Below are positions 1 to 8,012 of a stretch of 34,767 nucleotides of DNA, piece by piece. Below the pieces are notes generated by a model. That model saw only the letters and a list, made by a program, of their open reading frames with translations, ran no database searches and was not told the origin of the DNA. Position numbers and translations under genes: made by a program. Source of the DNA: Deltaproteobacteria bacterium (GTDB lineage: Bacteria; Desulfobacterota; DSM-4660; Desulfatiglandales; Desulfatiglandaceae); contig JAGGTJ010000038.1 in assembly GCA_021163815.1 (NCBI GenBank), forward strand, positions 1-34,767. The letters run 5' to 3'. Positions within the stretch are counted from its first letter, which is position 1, and the number at the start of each line of letters is the position of its first letter.

Positions 1-30
1 CACTTTCTGAAAAAGTTCTGGGTACAACCT

Positions 31-795
31 CTATCTCCGACTGTTGAGCAAAGTTACAACAAGAGAAAACCAGCCGTCGGACAGGACAAACAGCATTAAT
101 TTAAACGGCAGGGAGATCATTACAGGGGGCAGCATCATCATACCCATGGACAGGAGTACACTTGCTACAACCATATCGATAATCAAAAAAGGAATATACA
201 GCATAAAGGCAATCTGGAAAGAGGTCTTAAGCTCACTTATTATAAAAGAGGGAATCAAAACGGATGTAGGTACATCATCAACGTTTTTTGGCCTTGCCTT
301 GCCCGCGATATCTGTAAACAGGGCAATATCTTTTTTGCGCGTCTGCCTGAACATAAACTTTCGCAGTGGTACTATGATCTTTTTTATGGCCTCCTGATTA
401 CCTATCTCACCTCGCATATATGGTTGAACTGCATCCCTGTTGATCTGCTGCCAGACTGGTGTCATTATAAAAAAGGTCAAAAAGAGCGATATCCCCAGTA
501 CCACCTGGTTTGGAGGCATCTGATGTGTCCCTATTGCCTGACGAAGCACTGACAATACAATGACAATCCGGGTAAAAGAGGTAAGCATGATGAGGATTGC
601 CGGGGCAAGGGACAAGACCGTCAACAGGAGAAATATCTTGACAAGGACACTTACCTGTGCCGGATCTTTGAGATTCCCTGTTCCAATAGTGATAAAAGGC
701 ATAGCCTTGGATTGAACACTGCAAAGACAGTCTCTCGGTATAAATATCAGCAAGAAACATATTGCTATAAGTATTGAGCAGTGCCTTAATGCCAT
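31..795 (-). CDS. fliP: Flagellar type III export gate protein FliP
   Basis: FliP forms, with FliQ and FliR, the inner-membrane gate through which flagellar rod, hook and filament subunits are exported. The 254-residue product has an N-terminal hydrophobic signal segment (about residues 5-25). It then has the family core: the [19 protein letters not shown] segment, the [16 protein letters not shown] helix, and the C-terminal [18 protein letters not shown] and [17 protein letters not shown] segments, all typical of FliP. Length is normal. It starts 9 bp after fliO ends and is the last complete gene of the operon at the left edge. fliQ is expected next, but only 30 bases remain, too few to call it. 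Identity is very secure. Confidence 0.97.
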   Translation of the reverse strand: MALRHCSILIAICFLLIFIPRDCLCSVQSKAMPFITIGTGNLKDPAQVSVLVKIFLLLTVLSLAPAILIMLTSFTRIVIVLSVLRQAIGTHQMPPNQVVLGISLFLTFFIMTPVWQQINRDAVQPYMRGEIGNQEAIKKIIVPLRKFMFRQTRKKDIALFTDIAGKARPKNVDDVPTSVLIPSFIISELKTSFQIAFMLYIPFLIIDMVVASVLLSMGMMMLPPVMISLPFKLMLFVLSDGWFSLVVTLLNSRR

Positions 796-804
796 GATTA
801 AACC

Positions 805-1167
805 TTAAGAGTTTGCATCATCTGAGGCCTTTTTCAGATGAGATAAAAAGCCTGTGGCGGATTTGCTTTTCTCCCTGACCTGATTTATCAGGTCCCTGTC
901 TTCGATCTTTGCCAAAAGAGACATGCTGTCCCCGCATATCCCAATAACAAGGATGCACCCAGGGATATCTATTAAGGAGATATATCTTTTAAAGCCTATA
1001 CATGTACTTCCCAATACCTTAACAACATTACCCCCATTAAATCCTCCGGTATTATTTTTTAACATCCTTTTCACTGCATAAAAAAGGACAAGCAATCCAG
1101 CAAGGACAATAACAAGGGAAAGCAATATCTTAAGGCCCGAGGAAACGATATCCACACCAGAATTCAT
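805..1167 (-). CDS. fliO: Flagellar biosynthesis protein FliO
   Basis: FliO is a small bitopic membrane protein that helps assemble the FliP ring of the flagellar export gate. The 120-residue product has one membrane helix near residues 12-33 (ILLSLVIVLAGLLVLFYAV). A short cytoplasmic domain follows with the weakly conserved VKVLGSTCIGFKRYISLIDI stretch, similar to FliO's usual pattern of a beta-rich segment after the helix. Its ATG overlaps the fliN stop as ATGA, so translation is probably coupled. The family is poorly conserved, so the name rests on size, topology and position between fliN and fliP. Confidence 0.9.
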   Translation of the reverse strand: MNSGVDIVSSGLKILLSLVIVLAGLLVLFYAVKRMLKNNTGGFNGGNVVKVLGSTCIGFKRYISLIDIPGCILVIGICGDSMSLLAKIEDRDLINQVREKSKSATGFLSHLKKASDDANS

Positions 1168-1616
1168 CTTAGCTTCTCTATACGTTCAGTATGACTAACT
1201 ATCTCTGTTAATCTCACCCCATATTTTCCATCAACAACCACTACATCTCCTTTTGCAATAAGTTTTTGATTCGCAAGAATTTCAAGGTGTTCTCCTGCAG
1301 CTTTTGACAGAGAGATCACCGATCCCTGTCCCAGTTTCAACAGTTCACTTATCAACATGGTTGTCTGGCCAAGTTCAACAGATATCTTCAGGGGAATGTC
1401 CAGGATGAAATTTATATCTTTTGTGCTTACAGAACCTGTATCCTGCTTCAACTCAGAAAATTCGTGGGTTTCTTTCTGTGATTGAGCGGTTTCTGCTTCA
1501 GATGATGCCGCTTCTTCCGGAGGCTGCTGTGGAGCAGTTTTATCCTCGGGCTCAGGGGAATCAACGTCCTGAGCCGGCCCATTCATGCCGGTTTTATCAT
1601 TTTCTGAGGCCGTCAT
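1164..1616 (-). CDS. fliN: Flagellar motor switch protein FliN
   Basis: FliN builds the lower C-ring of the flagellar switch with FliM and also docks the export apparatus. The 150-residue product has an acidic, Pro/Glu-rich N-terminal tail (about residues 1-65, containing PEPEDKTAPQQPPEE). A C-terminal SpoA domain follows (about 68-148) with the hallmark ILDIPLKISVELGQT, LGQGSVISL and VVDGKYGVRLTEIV segments. The long tail is common in deltaproteobacterial FliN. It begins 3 bp after fliM and overlaps fliO by 4 nt, so these genes are clearly cotranscribed. Confidence 0.97.
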   Translation of the reverse strand: MTASENDKTGMNGPAQDVDSPEPEDKTAPQQPPEEAASSEAETAQSQKETHEFSELKQDTGSVSTKDINFILDIPLKISVELGQTTMLISELLKLGQGSVISLSKAAGEHLEILANQKLIAKGDVVVVDGKYGVRLTEIVSHTERIEKLR

Positions 1617-1619
1617 TGT

Positions 1620-2591
1620 CTATTCCTCCCTTTCAAGCCTGTTTGTAATCTGTATGGCCCTGTTTCCCCCTACTATTCCCGGCATGCCCAAATACTTGGG
1701 AACGGATTCCACGGTTACAGTCAGTGGATCATAAACACGCGTATCGAGTTGCAGGATATCTCCTGACTTCAAGGCCAAAAGGTCATTGCCTGTAATCTGC
1801 TTTGCCCTTCCAAGCTCAGCAATTACATCAACCTTTACGCTGTTGAGCAGACTGTAAAACTGGGCATTCCATTTTGTTTCCGTTGTAGCACCGACAATGT
1901 ACCTTGCCGACAGTTTTTCTTTTATAGGTTCCAGCATAAAATAGGGGATGCAAAAGTTTATGTTCCCTGTAAACGCCTCATGTTCTATAGAAAAAACCAT
2001 GATTAAGACAAAATCCGTCGGCGAATAGAGATTTACAAAGTCAGGTCTTGTTTCACTCTTTTTCAATGATGTCTTTATAGGACACACAAGTGCCCATGCC
2101 TCTTCGAAACACCCTATTATTGACATGGCCATCTTTTGAATCAATCGCTGTTCAATCAAGGTAAAATCCCTTGGTTTTCCCAGTTCCTTGCCATCACCGC
2201 CAAACATGCAATCAATCATGCTAAAGACCAGATTGGGTTCTATTGCAAGCAGGGCAGAACCACTCAAAGGATCCATGTCAAACACGGTAAAACTTGCAGT
2301 TCCTGAAAAACCGTTTATAAACTCACCGAATTTTATCATTTCAGTTGCAGAGGTCTTTACATCTATCCTTTTCTGCAAGGCAGAAGAGATGGAAGAGCGA
2401 GCCAACTTTGTAAACTTGTCAATGATCTCCTTAAGTGCATGAAACTGATCATGCAGCATGATATCTTTTGATGTAAGGTCATAGGGCTCTACATGAACCT
2501 CATCGTCCTTATCCTGCTCAATATCGACCTCACCATTATTCATGGATGTCAACAGGGCATCTATTTCTTCCTGAGACAATATGTCAGACAT
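1620..2591 (-). CDS. fliM: Flagellar motor switch protein FliM
   Basis: FliM is the C-ring protein that receives CheY-phosphate and sets the direction of flagellar rotation. The 323-residue product starts with the CheY-P-binding peptide LSQEEIDALL (residues 5-14). The CheC-like middle domain follows, with FMDPLSGSALL-like and MIDCMFGGDG segments, and then a C-terminal SpoA domain (LALKSGDILQLDTRV). Length is normal. It is separated from upstream fliL by a 215-bp gap that holds a full MITE-like repeat (2680-2802). The gene may therefore depend on readthrough of the repeat or on a promoter in the last ~90 bp of the gap. Confidence 0.98.
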   Translation of the reverse strand: MSDILSQEEIDALLTSMNNGEVDIEQDKDDEVHVEPYDLTSKDIMLHDQFHALKEIIDKFTKLARSSISSALQKRIDVKTSATEMIKFGEFINGFSGTASFTVFDMDPLSGSALLAIEPNLVFSMIDCMFGGDGKELGKPRDFTLIEQRLIQKMAMSIIGCFEEAWALVCPIKTSLKKSETRPDFVNLYSPTDFVLIMVFSIEHEAFTGNINFCIPYFMLEPIKEKLSARYIVGATTETKWNAQFYSLLNSVKVDVIAELGRAKQITGNDLLALKSGDILQLDTRVYDPLTVTVESVPKYLGMPGIVGGNRAIQITNRLEREE

Positions 2592-2679
2592 GGCAAGTAT
2601 TCCTCAATATAAGATACTACATAGAACCTGCATAAACTGTTTTCAAAAAGGAATTTATGCTTTTAATATCAGCGAATTA
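2592..2679. other. fliM leader with short repeat motif
   Basis: This stretch lies between the MITE-like element and the fliM start. It contains GAACCTGCATAAACTGTTTT (about 2626-2645). Related copies lie near 12267 and 26138 on the other strand and a shorter one near 32377, so it seems to be a small dispersed motif rather than a fliM-specific site. I see no convincing promoter here. Confidence 0.4.
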
Positions 2680-2802
2680 TGATGGCGTCGTAAAAAGTCG
2701 AAAATTAGAAATCTAACCTCAATATATATATGGATAATCTTACTTGGCGTCGCAATATATTGTGTCTAAAATTTTTGCAACGGACTTTTTACGGGTTTAT
2801 CA
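2680..2802. repeat. MITE-like element, full copy A (R1)
   Basis: This is a 123-bp non-coding element with imperfect terminal inverted repeats. The left end reads TGATGGCGTCGTAAAAAGTC. The right end, read inward on the other strand, is TGATAAACCCGTAAAAAGTC. The centre carries GCAATATATTGTGT. An inverted, diverged but end-to-end similar copy lies at 25708-25824. This copy sits inside the flagellar operon, 4 bp from the fliL stop. There is no ORF inside, so movement would need a transposase supplied from elsewhere. No target duplication is obvious. Confidence 0.8.
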
Positions 2803-2806
2803 AGAT

Positions 2807-3268
2807 TTACTGAATAACAAATTCGGTAAAATATATGTTTTCAACCAGGTTTCCATTAAGCAGTGTGTTAAGTTTTTTGATAATCTCATCACGCAGGATG
2901 TTTTTTCCTTTGATACTTTGTAGTTCTTCAGACCTCTTTGTAGGCAATATTGTGAGGATTGCATCACGTACCTTTGGAAGCTGACTGTCAATCTTCTCGG
3001 CAGCAGCTTTATTTCTTACCTCGAGGTCCATTTTGACACTGAGGAATCTATCCTGGCCAGGATCTGCAATATTTACAATAAACTTCTTTAATGAGTACAT
3101 TACACCCGGAGTCTCACTCTGTTTTTCAATCTTCTGCTGTACAACTGGCTGTCCTACCTGACTTGCAATCTTGTTTATCTGCTGTGAGAGCATAAAAAAA
3201 CCTCCACCTATAATCCCCAGGACCAGTACAGCAACAATAATAATGATAATAATCACCTTTTTTGACAT
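2807..3268 (-). CDS. fliL: Flagellar basal body-associated protein FliL
   Basis: FliL is an inner-membrane protein that surrounds the stator and supports torque. The 153-residue product has a short basic N-terminus and a very hydrophobic helix (IIIIIIVAVLVLGIIGGGFFML, about residues 6-27). A periplasmic domain follows with the family's FIVNIADPGQDRFLSVKMDLEV segment and a C-terminal LNTLLNGNLVENIYFTEFVIQ. Its start overlaps the end of motB2 by 16 nt, so translation is likely coupled. Downstream, the MITE-like repeat separates it from fliM. Confidence 0.95.
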   Translation of the reverse strand: MSKKVIIIIIIVAVLVLGIIGGGFFMLSQQINKIASQVGQPVVQQKIEKQSETPGVMYSLKKFIVNIADPGQDRFLSVKMDLEVRNKAAAEKIDSQLPKVRDAILTILPTKRSEELQSIKGKNILRDEIIKKLNTLLNGNLVENIYFTEFVIQ

Positions 3269-3984
3269 TCCGTTTTCCCTCCCTTTGTTATCAATATGAT
3301 CTCCACCCGCCTGTTTTTTGCCCTGTGAGAAGGGGTATCATTAGGAAAAATGGGTCTTGAATCTCCATATCCTGCCGCACAAAGTCTGCAAGGCTGAATT
3401 CCTCCTGACCTTACGAGATATTTAAGGACATTTACTGCACGGGCAACGGACAAATCCCAGTTAGATGGGAACCGTCCTGTACTTATAGGCACGTTATCGG
3501 TATGACCCTCTATTCGAACAAGACAGCTTAGCCTTTTTATAATTTCTGAGATCTTGGTTAGAATTGCAAATGCCCTTCCATTGATCTTTGCTACCCCGGA
3601 ATCAAACAATATAGAGCTGTTAAGCCTTATGATTATTCCTTCATCCGTTTTGTTTGTATTTACTCCATCTTCAGAGGCAATACTGGTAATGGAATCATCT
3701 ATCTTATTCAAAATTTTATTATGAATTGAAGTGGGTTGAACTGCCTTTTTCTGTTTGATTTCAGGTTTTATCGATATCCCTACCTTGTTTCCTGCCTCAA
3801 GCACACCAATACCTGACTGCAGGTTGTAGCTGAATTCTTTCATCTTTTTTCTGTCTACTGTACCCATGGAAAAGGTTAGGACAAAAAAAACCATAAGAAG
3901 GGTAATCAGATCATTAAATGTAGTAAGCCACCTTGCTCCGTTCGTATCTTGCTCTTCTAAGTGTGCTCTTACACGCCTGTTCAT
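3253..3984 (-). CDS. motB: Stator protein MotB (second copy, channel Asp intact)
   Basis: This is the flagellar stator subunit that anchors the MotA/MotB proton channel to peptidoglycan. The 243-residue product has one helix (about 19-40, WLTTFNDLITLLMVFFVLTF). Asp25 lies six residues after Trp19, the same spacing as in E. coli MotB where Asp32 is the proton acceptor. A linker follows, then an OmpA/MotB peptidoglycan-binding domain (about 115-235) with IEGHTDNVPI, WDLSVARAVNVLKYL and NDTPSHRAKNRRVEI. It is the second of two motB paralogs, set apart from motB1 by a 275-bp gap carrying an R2 repeat. Because it keeps the Asp, it is the likelier conducting partner of the single MotA. Confidence 0.93.
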   Translation of the reverse strand: MNRRVRAHLEEQDTNGARWLTTFNDLITLLMVFFVLTFSMGTVDRKKMKEFSYNLQSGIGVLEAGNKVGISIKPEIKQKKAVQPTSIHNKILNKIDDSITSIASEDGVNTNKTDEGIIIRLNSSILFDSGVAKINGRAFAILTKISEIIKRLSCLVRIEGHTDNVPISTGRFPSNWDLSVARAVNVLKYLVRSGGIQPCRLCAAGYGDSRPIFPNDTPSHRAKNRRVEIILITKGGKTECQKR

Positions 3985-4104
3985 ATTTCGTTTAAAAAAA
4001 CTTGTCTTATGGCAAAAGTGTTATAAAAAACGTAACCTTGACATAAAAAGCGGGTTGTACTATACAGGATATACCTCTCTGACAGGTGTTTTATGTTTGA
4101 CCCA

Positions 4105-4190
4105 AACCGGCATAACCGGAAAATGTCCGTGGCCACCTACGGATATGAAGATACGGCCTGGTTTTTCAGCACGGTTTTGGGTGGTAAAAA
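4105..4190 (+). repeat. R2 repeat copy a, between the two motB genes
   Basis: This copy of the R2 element reads AACCGGCATAACCGG, then GGCCACCTACGGATATGAAG, then TTTTTCAGCACGGTTTTGGG. It matches copies near 6.1, 8.1, 20.0, 27.2, 31.4 and 32.9 kb. It lies in the 275-bp gap 3985-4259 that splits motB1 from motB2 within an otherwise tight operon. No gene is visible in the rest of the gap; the plus-strand ORF 3866-4255 runs through it but shows no coding pattern. Confidence 0.8.
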
Positions 4191-4259
4191 ATAGCTTGAT
4201 TGTAGAAATACCTGCAACTTTTCAATTCAGACATGTCTTGCAATTATCGAATTAAGGCA

Positions 4260-4985
4260 CTACGGTTTTTGCCTTACAAAGACAATCTCCACCCGCCTGT
4301 TTTTTGCCCTGTGAGAGGGGGTATCATTAGGGGCAATCGGGTGACACTGTCCATAACCTACTACGGAAAACCTTTCTGATGGGATGTTTAGATGTTCTGT
4401 AAAGTAGCGCAGGACATTTACTGCCCGTAATGTAGAAAGCTCCCAATTGGATGGGAACCTGTATGTATGGATCGGAACATTATCCGTATATCCTTCTATG
4501 CGGATATGATTTTTTGTTTTCAGGATTATGGCGGCAATCTTGTTCAGTACAGGTAATGATTTTGGGGATATTTTTGCCTCTCCCTGATGAAACAGCACAA
4601 GGTCAGAGAGTCTCATGACAAGACCTTCTTTGGAATAGGAAAAACCAATCTTGTTTCCCATTCCAAGGCCTTTTATAACCCTTTCCATGTCTTCAGTGAG
4701 ATTTGCAAGGTCACTGTTTTTATCAACTATATCCGGTGACTTGGGAAGTATCTCTTTGCCAGGATCAACTTTTACCCCACCTGACAATATACTTACTGAC
4801 TGAACAAAAGATCTTACAAACTTAAAAACCTTTGATTCTTCTATTGATGTAAAGGACGTCAGCATTATAAAAAAACACAGCAGAATAAGGACAAAACCTG
4901 AATATACTATCTGCCATCCTACAGCGTTATGGGGAGAAGATTCTTTTTCTGATATAAACAACGGTTTTTTCCCTAAGCGTATCAT
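4260..4985 (-). CDS. MotB-like OmpA protein, channel Asp replaced by Gly
   Basis: This is a MotB paralog encoded directly after motA, with start and stop overlapping as ATGA. The 241-residue product has a single helix (about 24-45, WQIVYSGFVLILLCFFIMLT). A complete OmpA/MotB peptidoglycan-binding domain follows (about 120-238: IEGYTDNVPIHTYRFPSNWELS and NDTPSHRAKNRRVEIVF). Aligned on the conserved Trp, the position of the proton-accepting Asp is Gly30 (codon GGT, one base from GAT), and the following Met-Thr pair is also lost. It is therefore probably non-conducting on its own. It may act as an accessory anchor, or in mixed stators with MotB2. The OmpA domain shows no decay, so I do not call it a pseudogene. 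Confidence 0.9.
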   Translation of the reverse strand: MIRLGKKPLFISEKESSPHNAVGWQIVYSGFVLILLCFFIMLTSFTSIEESKVFKFVRSFVQSVSILSGGVKVDPGKEILPKSPDIVDKNSDLANLTEDMERVIKGLGMGNKIGFSYSKEGLVMRLSDLVLFHQGEAKISPKSLPVLNKIAAIILKTKNHIRIEGYTDNVPIHTYRFPSNWELSTLRAVNVLRYFTEHLNIPSERFSVVGYGQCHPIAPNDTPSHRAKNRRVEIVFVRQKP

Positions 4986-5752
4986 TTTGACCTGCTTTTT
5001 AATTTTCTTTCTCTCGGAGAAAGAAATGCCTTCAATTTTTGTTCTACTACACGAGGGTTATCTCCTGCCTGAATCGATATTATCCCTTCCATGATCATCT
5101 CATTGATAATAAGTTCTTTTTTACTCCTTGTCTTTAGTTTGCCGGCAATAGGCAGAAAGAACAGATAGGACAAAAATACCCCATAGAAAGTGGTTAAGAG
5201 AGCAACGGCCATTGGTTTGCCTATATTGCTTGGATCATTCATCTGCATCAGCATCTGTACAAGCCCTATAATGGTACCTAACATGCCTACAGCAGGAGAA
5301 AAATTACCCATTGTAAGAAATATGTCGGCTCCCAGTCTGTGACGTTCTTCTATGGCATATATTTCAGTCCTCAAGATATCTTCTATGGCACCGGAATCCA
5401 TACCATCTATGGCAAGATTCAGGCCTTTTACCATGAATGGATTGTCAACATTTTTAAGCTCCGATTCAAAAGACAGTATTCCCTCTTTCCTGGCCTTTCT
5501 TGCGAACCTGACTAATAGTGATATAAGCTCATTCTGATTTTGATAACGGTGTAAAAAAACATTTTTGGCAACACCAAAAACACTCATAACCTCGGACAGA
5601 GGATAGGCCAACAGGGTTGCCCCCATGGTTCCTCCGATGACTATCATCAAGGATGGATAGTTGATGAACCAGGTTACACTTCCGCCCATGGATATAGAAA
5701 CAATTACAAGACCACTGGCAACGAGTATGCCAATAAGTGTAGATACGTCCAA
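4982..5752 (-). CDS. motA: Flagellar stator protein MotA
   Basis: MotA is the proton-channel and torque-generating stator subunit that contacts FliG. The 256-residue product has four membrane helices (about 4-22, 32-50, 148-168, 180-200). It has the large cytoplasmic loop with the charged RFARKARKEGILSFESEL segment, and the SPAVGMLGTIIGLVQML helix typical of MotA/ExbB/TolQ proteins. The start is TTG at 5752-5750, supported by an AGGAG six bases upstream. It overlaps the Gly-variant motB by 4 nt. As the first gene of the operon it should carry the operon promoter in the gap upstream, but I could not identify a clear one. Confidence 0.96.
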   Translation of the reverse strand: MDVSTLIGILVASGLVIVSISMGGSVTWFINYPSLMIVIGGTMGATLLAYPLSEVMSVFGVAKNVFLHRYQNQNELISLLVRFARKARKEGILSFESELKNVDNPFMVKGLNLAIDGMDSGAIEDILRTEIYAIEERHRLGADIFLTMGNFSPAVGMLGTIIGLVQMLMQMNDPSNIGKPMAVALLTTFYGVFLSYLFFLPIAGKLKTRSKKELIINEMIMEGIISIQAGDNPRVVEQKLKAFLSPRERKLKSRSK

Positions 5753-5993
5753 CAGCGGCTCCTCTTATCAGGACTAACCCTACATTACTCAAAAACTGAT
5801 CTGTGAACAGACTGCTGCCTGTAGTTATGTCAGATTATTTTTAATTACCTGCTATAGTGAGCAAGTATTATGCCAGCCCTTGGTTGTCTGCAAAGGGACA
5901 TTTTCTTATGCAACATATTTGGATATTGCCGCCTGCATATACAGGCAGAGGGAGAGGATACAGGCAAAAAAGTATGATCCTGTATTATGGGAG

Positions 5994-6148
5994 GCATGGC
6001 CAGATTCAAACCTGTCTGTGTGTCAATGCATCTGCCTGTGCGCCAACGCACGCAGACAGGCGTAGACAGGTGCAGACAGGATGCCCTGGCCACCTACGGA
6101 TATGAAAATACAGCCTGTTTTTTCAGCACGGTTTTGTGTGTTTTTACG
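5994..6148 (+). repeat. R2 repeat copy b, with internal 10-bp tandem units
   Basis: This R2 copy carries GGCCACCTACGGATATGAAA and TTTTTTCAGCACGGTTTTGT. Its left half is expanded by a GC-rich block, CTGTGCGCCAACGCACGCAG, followed by three 10-bp units: CGCAGACAGG, CGTAGACAGG and TGCAGACAGG. The same expansion occurs in copy d (19906-20052) on the opposite strand. The right end runs straight into an R1-type end (TTTTTACGACGCCATCA). Confidence 0.8.
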
Positions 6149-6158
6149 ACGCCATCAT
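6141..6158. repeat. R1 solo end fused to R2 copy b
   Basis: TTTTTACGACGCCATCAT is the terminal repeat of the R1 element on the opposite strand. No full element is attached. It follows directly on the R2 copy, with the shared string TTTTTACG as the junction. Confidence 0.6.
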
Positions 6159-6474
6159 ACATTACATCAGACAAGTATTTGACGCTCTGATAAAATCGCA
6201 TGACAGGAACTTGATAGGCAGCATATTATGGGGGATCAAGTCTACATAATACACCTTAATGCCTTATGTGATTGTTAATGGATAGCGAGGCCTAATATTT
6301 TGGTCACTATCGGAAAATGGCCTGATTATGGGAGATGAATTTTGTGAAGGGAATGATTCGTCAGTGTCGAGGGACCTGATTTCTGAATCTGAATTCGTGA
6401 TGAACCTGTAAAAAGTCGAGTAGATGGCTAAGTAAAAAGCTGGTTTTTATGCTGCTTCGCCGCATGCTATGAGA

Positions 6475-6511
6475 CCTAAATCCTGCAAGCATCGAGTTTG
6501 CAGGATTTAGG
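6475..6511. terminator. 14-bp perfect stem-loop downstream of glnA
   Basis: CCTAAATCCTGCAA (6475-6488) pairs perfectly with TTGCAGGATTTAGG (6498-6511) across a 9-nt loop. It lies about 40 bp past the glnA stop on that gene's strand, so it may end or stabilise the glnA transcript. There is no T-tract after it in the glnA direction, so a classical intrinsic terminator is not certain. Confidence 0.5.
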
Positions 6512-6550
6512 CGATACCAAAATGCATATTTCACGGTTATTCCGCAACAC

Positions 6551-7960
6551 CTATATGTCAAAATAGAGGAAAAATTCGTGTGGGTGCGGTCGCAATTTGA
6601 GGGGATTGATCTCATTCTCAGTCTTGTACTTTATCCACATATCTATAACATCCTGTGTAAAGACATCACCTTTAAGCAGAAAATCATGATCCTCACTCAG
6701 TGCATCAATAGCCTCTTCAAGAGATCCCGGTGCAGATGGGATATCGGCAAGCTCCTCCGGTGAAAGGCCGTAAATATCCTTGTCAAGCGGATCACCAGGA
6801 TCTATCTTGTTTTCAATACCGTCAAGGGCAGCCATCAAGATGGCAGAAAAGGCCATGTAACCGTTACAGGATGGATCCGGTGTTCTGAATTCAAGTCTTT
6901 TGGCCTTTGGCGAAGATGAGTACATGGGAATACGAATCGCAGCACTTCTGTTCTGGCTGGAATATGCCAGGTTTACAGGTGCTTCAAATCCGGGTACCAA
7001 TCGTTTGTAGGAATTTGTTGTAGGATTGGTAAATGCACATACCGCTCGACAGTGTTTAAGTATACCCCCAATAGCATACATTGCTATATCGGAAGTGCCT
7101 GCATATTTGTTTCCGGCAAAGAGAGGCTGTCCCTCCTTCCATATACTCAAATGTGTATGCATGCCTGTTCCATTATCCTCAAACAACGGTTTTGGCATAA
7201 AGGTAACTGTGCGGCCGGCCCTGTGCGCCACATTTTTTATGATATATTTAAACCACATAAGCTGATCACCCATTTTTAGCAATGGGGCAAATCGCATATC
7301 TATCTCTGCCTGGCCTGCTGTTGCTACCTCATGGTGCTGACACTCAACATCTATTCCTACAGATTCAAGAGTAAGAAGCATTTCAGTCCTCAGGTCCTGA
7401 AACTTATCCATGGGAGGAACGGGGAAATAGCCTTCCTTGTGTCTTGGTTTATTGGCCAGATTAGGGCCCTCGTCCCTGGCACTGTTCCATATCCCCTCTA
7501 TGGAGTCAACAAAGTAGGAAGCCCGGTTTGTTGCCGTTTCAAACCTGACATCATCAAATATAAAAAACTCTGCTTCCGGACCTATAAATGCCGTATCACC
7601 GATACTGGTGCTTTTAAGGTATTCTTCTGCCTTTCTGGCAATATTCCTGGGATCACGGGTATATGGTTCATATGTAACAGGATCCACAATATTCCCTATA
7701 AGGACCAGGGTCGGGACCTTAAAAAAGGGATCTATCACTGCAGTATCGGGATCAGGCACTACCAGCATGTCACTTGCATGAATTGGTTGCCATCCCCTGA
7801 TACTGGAGCCATCAAAGCCAAATCCGTCCTCAAAGCTTGATTCGTCCAATTCGCTTACAGGCACAGAGAAATGCTGCCATATACCCACAAAATCGAGGAA
7901 GCGCAGATCAACTACCTTTACCCCCTTTTCTTCAATTATTTTAAAGACTTTCTCAGTCAT
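6551..7960 (-). CDS. glnA: Type I glutamine synthetase
   Basis: Glutamine synthetase makes glutamine from glutamate, ammonia and ATP in the cytoplasm. The 469-residue product has the N-terminal beta-grasp domain ([18 protein letters not shown]). The catalytic domain shows [42 protein letters not shown], the [13 protein letters not shown] loop and [17 protein letters not shown] near residue 400 matches the adenylylated tyrosine region of GSI-beta enzymes, so control by GlnE is plausible, though glnE is not in the window. An AAGGAGG lies 12 bp before the ATG. It sits downstream of glnD and glnB on the same strand, but a 470-bp repeat-filled gap separates it from glnB, so it may have its own promoter. 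Confidence 0.98.
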   Translation of the reverse strand: MTEKVFKIIEEKGVKVVDLRFLDFVGIWQHFSVPVSELDESSFEDGFGFDGSSIRGWQPIHASDMLVVPDPDTAVIDPFFKVPTLVLIGNIVDPVTYEPYTRDPRNIARKAEEYLKSTSIGDTAFIGPEAEFFIFDDVRFETATNRASYFVDSIEGIWNSARDEGPNLANKPRHKEGYFPVPPMDKFQDLRTEMLLTLESVGIDVECQHHEVATAGQAEIDMRFAPLLKMGDQLMWFKYIIKNVAHRAGRTVTFMPKPLFEDNGTGMHTHLSIWKEGQPLFAGNKYAGTSDIAMYAIGGILKHCRAVCAFTNPTTNSYKRLVPGFEAPVNLAYSSQNRSAAIRIPMYSSSPKAKRLEFRTPDPSCNGYMAFSAILMAALDGIENKIDPGDPLDKDIYGLSPEELADIPSAPGSLEEAIDALSEDHDFLLKGDVFTQDVIDMWIKYKTENEINPLKLRPHPHEFFLYFDI

Positions 7961-8012
7961 AACAAAAACATTCCTCCTTAAAAAAATGATGAGCTCGTAA
8001 AAAATAAAACCG

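Larger units (their letters stand above)
5753..6550. other. 798-bp gene-free gap between motA and glnA
   Basis: No ORF here looks coding. The gap holds R2 repeat copy b (5994-6148), two R1-type ends (6141-6158 and about 6401-6417) and a strong hairpin (6475-6511). The rest is AT-rich sequence without recognised signals. It must contain the motA promoter (minus strand, near 5753-5870) and the end of the glnA transcript. No sigma-28 or sigma-54 promoter was convincing. Confidence 0.6.

Noticed and set aside
1-30. Start of fliQ after fliP
   Set aside because: A GTG is visible at the very edge of the minus strand, but no coding sequence follows within the window, so it cannot be supported.
3866-4255. 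Plus-strand ORF of 129 codons across the motB1-motB2 gap
   Set aside because: It overlaps motB2 antisense and runs through an R2 repeat. The product has no family features, and its frame is explained by repeat sequence.
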